Source of the DNA: Xanthostigma xanthostigma
Lineage: Eukaryota; Arthropoda; Insecta; Raphidioptera; Raphidiidae
Assembly: GCA_963575645.1 (NCBI GenBank)
Contig: OY754466.1
Span: 9,030,001-9,094,000 of the forward strand
DNA: 64,000 bases
Reading direction: 5' to 3'
The notes beneath the pieces were generated by a model that saw only the letters and a program-made list of their open reading frames with translations, had not been told where the DNA came from and ran no database searches. This document shows, piece by piece, positions 46,817 to 57,600 of the stretch. The position numbers and the translations under genes are program-made. The stretch's first letter is position 1; every line of letters starts with the position of its first letter.

Positions 46817-48139
46817 CGTACTGTTAAAAGTTAACGTAACGTTAAAAGTTCCTCAAAATTATCGTCTGTTTTATATTTTAAGTATTCTAATTATTCAAAA
46901 AATGATAGTTGGCGTTTCAGCTTATCAAAATGCAGATAATTGCATGTTTGATGGCCTTATTAGAATGATAAATAACCGAATGGGTGTCAGTACAGCTGAC
47001 TTAGTGAAAAAAGTGCCTTAAATTAATAAATGTTGAATTGTTTATTTGTTTTGTGCCATAAAATAGATCATTCGCTGCGATGTGAGTAGATTTTCAGAAA
47101 ATAAACTAATTTTAATAATGAAGGGCAAATAATATTCAAATATTACAAGAAGTAATATTTAACAATCGGCTACTGACTAAACATACGAGCCAAGTCAAAA
47201 CATCTGCTCGGTCAGTCACTGTTTTTTTTTTTTTTTTGCACATTATCGAATAGTGTTATAATAGAAATATTTTTTATAAATGTATGTATTGGAAGCTTAT
47301 TTTTTATATAGACGTTGATAACAGCTGTTCAGCTACTATAATCTGTCTCTCTTTTTTTATTTTGTTATTTTATAGGTAAATTTTAAATCAGTATTTTTTA
47401 TTCATCACTCTACAAATGTGCAAAAATAAGTTTATGAGAAATCAATTTTATCAATGAGCGATTGTTTTTTCATGTTAATTGAATCTCCCATTAAAGACAG
47501 TTAAACCAATGTCGCTACTTTGTGATTATTTTGAATCGGGTAAAAACAATGTTCTTTTTATATTTTCATTTAATGGAATATTTAAATGTAATTAATTTTT
47601 TCACTGCCATAATCACTAATTTTAAGTATTTATTTTTATTCAGTTTTATGAATGAATTTTACTCGTGCTGTAAAAAAACTTTTTTATTATAACTTCTGTT
47701 AAGTTTAAAGCCTTGAATGTTAGTCGTCATCTTTTTAAACAAACGCTTTGCACCGTGAGTATTGAACCACCACAATCCAGAAAAGTTCAATTGTGAGATA
47801 CACAACTAGAGAACAAAAATATGCTTGATACCAGTGCAAACAACATACAATAAGTACGAAATTATAATACATAATTTATCAGATCCATAATTAGGACTAT
47901 CGTATTAGACAGATGGATACCGGAATGATTCAACCGTTTTACACGGAACACTAAAAATGAATATACACGTGGCGTTATATCTAGAGCCGTTAATTATGTA
48001 ATTTTCGCTAAAAAATATGGGAGAAAACAGTTGAATAAAAACAATTGATTTTAGCAATTTTAATTGCGTAAAAACTTATATATGTTTTTTTCTTCGTGTT
48101 GTAGTGGTTTAACATTAATGGTGCCAAGGTGCTCCTTAA
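46817..48139. other. Chk1 3' region and intergenic DNA
   Basis: AATAAA-type signals near 47013 and 47099 may end Chk1. A poly-T run lies at 47222-47239. No further gene recognised. Confidence 0.45.
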
Positions 48140-48914
48140 TAGGCCCCACTCACGATCAAACTTCATGCCACAGTTCAGTGTTCAGTGAAGTTGGACCGAT
48201 TAATCGAAAGACTGACTGGTACCACACACAGCTCATGCAAACTGCTCAGTTTTTAAAATTTTTTGTGTTCAGTTTGGTTCAGTTGTTGGCATACAGTCGT
48301 CGAGTATAGATATATAAAATATATATTATATATACATACTATAATATTATACTATAGATAACTAATAAGAACTAAATGAGTTATTTAAATGGTGAGGATT
48401 GGCTGTTCATAGCTGTGGGATTGTATTTAAAACAGAGAAATAAGAAAAAAAAAGAAGAATACGGGTGAAAAATTGGTTAGAAGAAGTCATGTTTATTTGA
48501 TTAATGAATTACATCTTGAGCCGCTTGATTGGAATAATTATTTACGAATGGATGAATTAACTTACAATTATTTACTGGAATTAGCTACCCCATTTATTAA
48601 GAACCAGGATACAAATATGCGAAAATCTATTTCTACACAAGAAAGACTTGCAGCAACATTGAGATTTTTGGCTTCTGATTGTACAAAACACAGAATTCCA
48701 AAAACTGAACTGAAAAAAACCCACACACACACACAGCAGTTTACTTGAACACTGAACACTGAAGTCGTTCAAAAATCAAGATGCATTTGATGAGTTCATG
48801 CCTGACTTCAGTGTTGGTTTCAGTGTTTATTTGTCCCACACATTATCATGCTTCACTGAACTATAAGTTTGAACACTGAACTGTGGCATGAAGTTTGATC
48901 GTGAGTAGGGCCTA
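48140..48914 (+). mobile_element. PIF/Harbinger element, 775 bp, TSD TAA
   Basis: Inverted ends TAGGCCCCACTCACGATCAA (one mismatch to the right end) continue for about 45 bp. TAA lies on both flanks (48137-48139, 48915-48917), the 3-bp target preferred by this superfamily. The interior holds a transposase N-terminal fragment. Confidence 0.85.
48438..48694 (+). pseudogene. Harbinger transposase N-terminal fragment
   Basis: The frame reads YLRMDELTYNYLL, then IKNQDTNMRKSIS, then ERLAATLRFLAS. This is the conserved N-terminal pattern of Harbinger/PIF nuclease-type transposases. An upstream piece (RVKNWLEE) is in another frame, so a frameshift is likely. The DDE catalytic part is missing, and a CA-dinucleotide run follows. 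Confidence 0.82.
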
Positions 48915-48917
48915 TAA

Positions 48918-49837
48918 GACTGTTTAAAGAATCTCGCATATTGTCTGTTACGATAACTTATCACAAACTGTACAGTACATAGCTCCATTCCAATCTCTTT
49001 GCGAACCGGTATTATTATTGCCACAGTCTTGCGCAGTATATAAATCGATATTGTATCGGTTTTTAAGCTACTGCGCAAGACTGCGTCGATGTTACCATTA
49101 GAGGTTGGAACAGAGCTCATGTGTTTTGTTTTAGCACTCATGAAAACTGCACCGGCGCACATAAGACATAAGTTATCATAGGGACTTAAAAAATACCAAA
49201 CTATTTTTTAACTTTTTTGAATAGTAAATATCAATTAGTGCTAGACCCACAAAAGCCTAACAGCTTTTTAAAAAATGAGGCTTCAAAAAATAAACTTTTT
49301 GAGTGCCTTGTTAATTGATATGCAAAAAAAAATTAAAAAGGGGCCTCTTCCGCAATCTTACATTTTTGTTGTCGTGAACGTTATGTCAAAAAATATTTGA
49401 TTGCATCACAGCATGTTTTAATTGTCTAATTATTAAAGAAATATCACATTTATTTTCGAATTGTAATTTTAATGACTCTTAGAGTCATCATTATTTTATT
49501 GCCAGATATTGTTAATAATTTTTGTTTTTTATGTTTTGTTTTTAGTAATGTTTACAATAAATACAAGTTGACAATGATTTTAGCGTTTTATTACAACAAT
49601 TAACTTTAAATAAAATGAACAATGATGAATATTTATTTGGTTTACAATACTTCCTTTAGTTTGTAACCGTTTATGTGGTCTGCAATAATTTGTCCAGTTT
49701 GTCTATTTCTGTATCGGATCTGTGAAATGTGAAAAAACATTGATCTCGTAAACTCATCACGGCCATAAGTAGTTCGCCGGGCTCATGAGATAACAATTCA
49801 AAGACAGTTTGACTCTATCTTTATGCCAAGAGACGGC
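48918..49837. other. intergenic stretch with a 15-bp inverted repeat
   Basis: CAGTCTTGCGCAGTA at 49024-49038 is inverted at 49069-49083. No coding exon seen. Confidence 0.45.
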
Positions 49838-49845
49838 TTGAATAT

Positions 49846-51281
49846 CAGGGGCGTAGCTACCGCCGTATTTGCCGTATAAATTATACGGGGCCCCCAACGT
49901 GCGTAAGCAAAAATTAATAAAAACTTCCCAATTTTTTTTTTATTTCAGAAATGACAAAAGTCAAAAAAGGCAATTTCTTTTTTTCCCGCGTAAAGCGTGC
50001 GTTCTAAAGTTGGCAACACCCTACATCGGTTATCGCGGGCTGCAGGATTTTCCCGTTTATACTTCAACGGGGGAATCCCACAATAATCGATGTATATGTC
50101 GTAGTCATAATGCAAAATTAGGCATTTTACAAAATGTCTAGGCATTTTATAAAAAGCCGGCAAAATGCGAGCGAACAATGCAGTTTCCGTTATGACTATA
50201 CCAATTCAGGCAAATTGATAAAATGCCGGCAAAATGTGAACAGAAGAACGTGTATCTCGTTCTGACGCATTATTTTCAGGCATTTTACAATTTACCAACA
50301 GCGATGTAGTCATAACGTAAGCGGGAGAAAAAAATAATAAAATTAGGGAGATAGGTACTAGGTAAGTATTTCATAAAATGGCACAATGACACAAAAAACA
50401 ATAAACTTCTTTGTTATATAAATCTAAATAAACACTTCATACCTATAAAAACTTTCAGTTAGGTACTCTTAAAGTAATGCACGAAATAAAGTAACTACCT
50501 AAATAAGTACCTAAGGTAAAGGGTCCAGTTTTTGGCGGTTTAAGAGTAACAGCTGAGGTTATATTACGATACCTAATATAAAATTCAATTTGAATAAATA
50601 ATATTTTATATCATAAACAAGTTCAGAATTTCTAGATAAGGTCATATGAGCGAAATAATTATTTGAACCGAATTTTGACCTAAACTAGTACCATTCCACA
50701 TTTATGAGTTGGAATGGTAAATGAAATATAGAAAATAGTATAAGATAATAAACAATCGTTAAAACTATAAATATTTTAACATTTTATGAAGATGTCCACA
50801 CATATAACCTACTTATTTTAGTTTTAGGTTAGGTTTAAGTACAGCTGTTTGGCTCAACTGTATCAGGAAAGCAATGTTGTGCGTTTTGACTACATCGCTG
50901 TTGGTAAATTGTAAAATGCCTGAAAATAATGCGTCAGAACGAGATACACGATCTTCTGTTCACATTTTGCCGGCATTTTATCAATTTGCCTGAATTGGTA
51001 TAGTCATAACGGAAACTGCATTGTTCGCTCGCGTTTTGCCGGCTTTTTATAAAATGCCTAGACATTTTGTAAAAAGCCTAATTTTGCATTATGACTACGA
51101 CATATATATGATACTATGATGAATTGTTTGGAAAAAGTGACAGATAGATAATTATGAAGAATAAATATTTCTTTTAATTTTATGCAAACATTTTTTTTCT
51201 TTTGTGAGAAATCTTTACCCTTCCTAAGGGCCCCCAAACAAATTTTTATACAGGGTCCCGCCAAGGCACGCTACGCTTCTG
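49846..51281. mobile_element. hAT element, 1436 bp, 8-bp TSD TTGAATAT
   Basis: Ends CAGGGGCGTAGC and GCTACGCTTCTG, flanked exactly by TTGAATAT (49838-49845, 51282-51289). Subterminal GGGCCCCC blocks are also inverted. A second inverted-repeat element (50095-51110) fills most of the interior. Confidence 0.87.
50095..51110. mobile_element. foldback element with ~220-bp arms nested in the hAT element
   Basis: Arms of about 220 bp (50095-50318 and 50888-51110) begin TGTCGTAGTCATAATGC and carry repeated GGCATTTTA and GCCGGCAAAATG phrases. The flanks may share TATA. No coding frame. Confidence 0.8.
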
Positions 51282-51511
51282 TTGAATATATAGATTACTA
51301 CTATATAATTAAACAAGGTTTTTTTTTTCACGAAAACAGCTCTATGAGTTTGCATCGGAAATGTTTTTATGAGGATTAGAAACAAATGTGAAGCAAAAAC
51401 TTGTAAAAACACCCATAATATAAAAACGTTTAGATTTTTTAGTTCCATCTCTAGGTTCCGCTGCCCGCTTGTCAACGACTAATTCTAATAAAAATTACTA
51501 AATATTTACAG

Positions 51512-51695
51512 AAGAAAATCGCACTCAGATAGTGCATCTGTTTTGATGCCAAGAAGTATTGATGCAAAAGTTAGTACTGCGGTGTGGTGGAGCAAGGCGT
51601 CAAAAATCATTCAAGATCGTGTTCTGAAGTATTATTTAACGTGTACAGAAAACTCCCTCAAAATCGGTTCCTTTGTTTTTAAAGATATATGGTAA
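51512..51695 (+). CDS. possible terminal exon of an unidentified plus-strand gene
   Basis: From the acceptor ATTTACAG a 60-residue frame runs to TAA at 51693-51695 (for example STAVWWSKASKIIQDRVLKY, ending GSFVFKDIW). The composition is protein-like, but no upstream exon could be paired and I do not recognise it. The transposons to its left may have displaced or destroyed the rest. Confidence 0.3.
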
Positions 51696-51782
51696 TAGAG
51701 TGAGACAAACATCTCTCACAACGCATTATTTAATCCCTATCGTTGTGGGTAAAAATAATCAATTTCAACTTGAAAAAAAACA

Positions 51783-52572
51783 TTACCTTATCAAATCGTT
51801 GTCTCTTTCTTGTAATTTTTTTTCCTTGATAGCAACCATCCGAGAATGCTTTTGATGCAGTTTTTCCAGTTCTGCGTCTGCATATTCAATTGTAACTATC
51901 AAATCTACCAATGTACTGCCGTTTTCTCGTCTTGTAAATGATGTTTTTTCTACAAATAAATTTTTAATTTGTGATGGCGATGTCACGAAGTATAGACGAA
52001 AGAGTTATAAAGTTGCTACGATTCGATGGACAGATTTTTTGGTAGGTAGAGTAATCACCGTAGTTATTATTAGTTGAATAGAACTTTTTTACTCACTGTT
52101 ACTGATGTTTTCTGCAGATGTATTGAGGCTGATTGGTTTTGATAATACTGTTTGCGAAACAAATTCATCAGCTTCTTTAGCAAATTCTTGTATAACAGAA
52201 AACCTATCATTCTGTGGTTGATCCTAAAAGCCACAATTTAAATTTACTTAATTAATGGTCAGTACATTTTGGTTTGAAAAATTCAAAGAAAAATAAAAAC
52301 TTACCAAGAAATGTTCTTGACCTTTCAAATCAAAAAAATTCTCGTTAACGGCCTTCTTAAAATATTTTATTTTGTCATTGTCTAAAGACGTTTGTAATCG
52401 CAAGTTTAAAAGTTCTTTTATCAGTTGTTCATTTTCGTCTTGAGTAACACCTTGAATAATTGAAATATTCAGTTTTAAAGATATGGCCGCGTTTATCCTT
52501 AAAGATTGTTTATTATTTAGATAATTAATACAAACCAGAATTACTTCCTTCCTTTGGCGCTTTATTATCCAT
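51783..52572 (-). CDS. unidentified multi-exon protein with coiled-coil C-terminus
   Basis: Minus-strand exons that join in phase: 52305-52497, 52097-52223 and 51949 down to a TAA at 51783-51785. Splice sites are GTAAG, CTTTTAG, GTGAGT and TTTGTAG. A likely start is ATG at 52572-52570 (MDNKAPKEGSNSG). Linking it to the next exon needs an intron of only about 34-38 nt or a frame change, so the 5' end is uncertain. The protein would be about 170 residues, Glu/Lys/Asn-rich, with a heptad-like C-terminal stretch (ELEKLHQKHSRMVAIKEKKL). I do not recognise the family. It faces away from the TMEM126 gene, with a repeat (52918-53900) between them. Confidence 0.5.
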
Positions 52573-52917
52573 CTTTGAACAATTGAAAAGAAAAAATTAA
52601 CTTGACAGTATGAAAATATAAATTTCTATTTTGGAAAATGAAAAATTCAAACCGCCCAATGATTCGTCGTGAAGATAAACGAATAATTTGCCGTAGGCGA
52701 GGATTGCGCGCTTAGCACTGCGCAGTAAAATTTTTATTTCTTCCAAAGTCCAGGGACGTATTTGTAAAATTTTCCCCCGAATAAAAACGATTTTACTCTC
52801 CCCCCTCCTTTAACAGTTACATTGTGTCTGCCTCTGCGCCTTGATTTCTTCTGATATTTAAAATCATCGCGCTGGTTATGCTACTCTCTCAAATCTGCCG
52901 CCTTTGGGCAAGTGCTT

Positions 52918-53900
52918 TTTGACGTGATAACGTCTTATAAATTGATGAATCACCAATCTTATAAATTGATAAAACACCGACTGCATGCACGAAACAGTGT
53001 AACGTAACGTTCGTAACGCGTAACGTTCCGCCTGACCCTGTGCGTGCTTTTTGCTAATTTCTCGCTCAATTTAAATCAGATCGGTTTGAAACCAGTCTTA
53101 AACGAAAGAGGAGAACATTTTACATAGATTTCGTATAACAGAATTTGCCTAAACAGTTTTTTTTATACAAATTTATATAGAAAAATAGCTGTATAAATGC
53201 ATTGTGTAATGCATGGCGCGCGCGCGACGCGGTCGGTCGTCTTTGTTTGCCGTACATGGAAATTAGAAAATAACGTATGTCTTGTCTTAACATGAAAACG
53301 GCTGCATTTCTAATGTTTAATTCAATTTTTTGACATTAGTATTTTGTGAAATGCAAAGCCTTCTAAGTTAACTATTGGAATAACTAATTATTATTAGAAC
53401 ATAATACTTTGACAGTTGCAAACGTCACTTTTGACATTTCTTATCATTCCGACACCAAGGATAAGCGGATTGAAACCAAATTTTGGGAGGATGTTTGATA
53501 TGCAAATATGAAGTGGCCTATTGTTTTTGGGGAACATCGGCGCATGCGTAAAAGAATATATCTCTTATAATGATGTTTTATATAATAATAATATAGTTTT
53601 TAAAACGGTTTTTACTCTATCTATTTTTACTAGAAATTTTTGTAAATTTTTTGGGGAAAATCGGCGCATGCGCAAAAGAGATACATGCCATAGTTGTTTT
53701 TTATATAATAATAGTGTACTTTTTATAGTGTTTTATTATTCTACTTAATAAAATTTACCTAAATTTGAAGCGAAAGATGCAATATCATAGATTCGAATTA
53801 TTATAATTATTATATAAATTTAGGTTATGTATTACGGAATACGTTATCACGTAAAACTATCGTCCGTAAACCGACTTTACAGACAACCAATTTTTTTTTC
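52918..53900 (-). repeat. ACGTGATAACGT repeat family, long copy
   Basis: Begins GACGTGATAACGTC and ends ACGTTATCACGT plus the inverse of GGTTGTCTGTAAAGTCGG, about 980 bp. Its interior matches 31470-31990 in reverse, with extra sequence at 53460-53830. Confidence 0.65.
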
Positions 53901-54601
53901 GCTATATGCAAATACGTCCCTGAGTCCATGTTAACCAACAGACGTCCCGCCAAAATCCATGTCACGGATTCTGATTACCAGCTAAATTATTGTTCCAACA
54001 GATCGTTTACTGACGATTAGAAAAATTTGAACAATAGGTAATTCCTAAGTTCGTCAAATTGTAGAGGATTAGACTGAAGTTTTTGAGGCTAGATATCTTT
54101 TTTTTAAACACTGTAGTGAAAGGTAGATAGTAATCGGCGCATAAAATGTTTTATCAAACAAGTTTAAGACTGCTCTATCCATGGTTGTTGGACAAACTTT
54201 TTGTACATTTGTTACCTCTACAGAATCACACTCTACGAAATATCAATTATACAAGTGTTTACTAAAAATTGTTGTATACATATGTAACAATTGCATATGT
54301 TACTGTTTTACAGCCGCGCCGTTAAAAATTTGGAACATTGGTGTATTATTCACAACTCCAATTCAAGAAAAAAATTTAAGGGTAATGGACTAAAAATAAC
54401 GTCGACGCTACGAATAGGTATGTGAGACTTTTTTTAATTTACAAATTTATTAATATGTTTTTTGATGCAGCGTGATTTTTCTATTTAATTGAAGCTCGAT
54501 TGAAGTAATAAATGGTTGTTGTAAATTGTAGATGCTCGACAGTTGAGGTCATTAGCAGAATACTAAATTGTCAATCTCTTGTAAGTTCGCATGATACCAT
54601 A

Positions 54602-57600
54602 ATGGCACTGCAAATAAAAACATTGAAGAAAAATGAACAACCGCCGGAAGATGCCGTATTGCTTAGGGAAAGCGAAGCACTAACATATCAATTGAGATTA
54701 GTGTATTCGTGGGAACCGGGCGCTTTTCTGTAAGTATATTACTTTATAAACATAACCTATAAAATTGCTTTGATCAAAAATTTTAATCACTGCAAAAATG
54801 ATTTTGTTTCAAAATCATGTTTACCTTTTTCAAGTTCCTTACCAAAACTATCAGCGGAGTCTAGTTATTACGTAAGGCTAGACGTTTTCTCTAGGTTAGG
54901 TCTGTGCTTCTAGCATTCCCCTCTTGCGCCTTCACTATTTTAACCCAATTCCCAGGCGTGCTTATCTATAAATTCTTGGTTGATCTCACCACAGACCACG
55001 TGTGGTGTGTGTATTTCACAAAAGAAATAAAGAAAATGAGACCCCAATGCCCTAAGTCAGTATTTTTTTTCAAATTTCAAATTCCATTGCACTGAAATTT
55101 TATCCTGTCTCAGTTTTTTTTTATTTAACTGTCAGGTAGAATTTCTTTTGCTGAGGCCTTTTTAATAAAAAGTTTTACCATTTTACGTTCGGTATATCAA
55201 TAATAATGAAATATATATTTGTTTAGCCCAGATGGGGTACAAAAGAGTCAATTACAATTTTTTCAAAATTTCTCCTATACTATAGGGCAGAGGTGGGCAA
55301 ATCTTTTGATCGTCGGGCCACATTGCGGATGAAAATTTGACTGTGGGCCAAACAATTTCTTTTTCTAATTTTGGTAATTATACACTTTCGCGGTCACCTG
55401 GTTTTTTGGCTCTAGAAAATCGAAAAATCATCCGATTTCGATGAATTTTTTTTTTAAATCTTCGTTTTTATGGCGGATTTGTGGAAAAAAATACGAAAAT
55501 TGAAAAAATCAATATTTCTCACAGTTTCATGACTTTAAATGCAAAAAAAATTGACTTTCTACATATAATCCTTTATAACTGTTTCTGACGTCGTGGAATC
55601 AAGTTCGTATATTTTTTTTCGCAATCTACATAAAAAAATGAATATTTTGAAAAAAAAAAATTTCAAAAAAGTTAATTTTTCGGTATTTTACAGCCTAAAA
55701 TGTATTCTATTTCACATTCTAAATCACATTTACACGAATGTTCCAATTTATGCATTTAAACGGGTATGCGAATTGTAATTCCGGGGTGAACGATAAAGGG
55801 GTATGCGAATTGTAATTCCGGGGTGAACGATAAAGGGGTATGCGAATTGTCTCGCAGTGAAACGGGAAGGGGCAAATGGGGAGTTTTTAAAAAAACAATT
55901 CCGGGGTGAACGATAAACGGGTATGCGAATTAGATAGTTAATTGTTTGAATAGAATTGCGTTTTCTAAAAAATGTATATTTAATTGACAGTCAATTAAAT
56001 AAATATTTTTTAGAAAAAAAAAATTTATTTTAGCTACTTCTACTAATTTTTTTCATAAATCCGCCCTAAAATGGAACTTTTTGAGACCGAGATCATTGAA
56101 ATCCATCTATTTTTCGATTTTCTAGAGCCAAAAAACCAGGTGACCGTGAAAGTGTATAATTACAAATATAGTTTTTTTTTTTAAACAACAATTTCAAGTT
56201 TTTAAACACTATTTACTATTTTTCTAAAATTCTTTTTTTGCGCCAATTTATACTGGCGAACATTAATATTTTTGCTTTTAATAATCAAATGCTTCGCGGG
56301 CCGGAGAAAATTCTAATGCGGGCCAATTTGTAAATATAAGGTTTTTCGTTATTGATTTTACCTTTTTTTAATAGATGGCCAATAAAGCACGGAATGCTTG
56401 TACTGGGATTGACATCTGGATTTTCTGCCTTCTATTTTAACAATTACTACAGAAGTCGACTGCGACTCCTACATTTTGGTAAAATGTCAACATATATACC
56501 GATAGTCGTAATTCCAAGTATTCTTTCAGGTTTTGTTCACCAAAAGGTTAGTTATTTTATTTTTAATTACTATCCTAATGATAAAATCGAGAAGAGTAGA
56601 TAGATGAGGCTGAAATCGCGTAACAGAGGTTGGATAAAATACGACGCATATCATGGCGTCCCTTGATAACATGCATTTGTTCTCGTTGTCTTCATTCTCT
56701 AGTTATAATAACTATTTCATCGTTAGATGATAACACCACCGTGCGACATATAGACAATGCATCATCGCTTTACATACAGTAGAACGCCGATGATCTGAAT
56801 TAATTGGGACCGGGGTCGATTCGGATAATCGGACATGTAGTGTCTTGCCTCTAGCTTTCAACCATAACAGTTGAAATATATCTGGACTCCAGCGAGTTCC
56901 AACTTCGACGAGTGCTGATACCATTGTAGCGTCTGCACGGCAATTGTCACTCGCATTTTTGTATTCTTGCGTCCCCACAAAACTTGTTTTTATTGAAAAA
57001 TTACTTGGTTTTAATTTTTTATATTACGCTTAGGACCGATTCAGATAATTGGCGACTCGGTTAATCGGCGTTCTACTGTAGCTCGGTGTAGCGTGTTCGG
57101 TTTCCTATCTCTAGCCGTCTTGAATAAAGCTAAGGAAAATCTAAACAGAATTATGGGAAACATAATAATGACTACAACTTTACTTTTTGGAATATCGATA
57201 ATTTAAATTTTAACATTGTTATTCGTTCTGCCATCGCTCAAAAAGTTAACGTCATTAATCGTTAAAGCGTTAATTTAATGCATATGTAACAGAAGTAAGG
57301 TATTGGCTATTGAATATTTTTAATTTTTAAATCAGTCAGTCATCAAGGATTCTGTTGTCATTATTTACATCTATAAAATTGCAAAAAACATTGAAAAAAG
57401 AAACCCGGAGATCTCCAAATATCCATAAACTGTTAATAAAACGATGCGACATCTAGTGACAAAAATTTAAACCATGCATACATTACATTTAACTATATTA
57501 CTACATATACAGTATGTAAACATATAAGATGCACATAGGGAAATTAACATTGGGAAAAAATGACTGGATCAGAGTGAGCCTTGAAATCTTGTTTTTCAAT

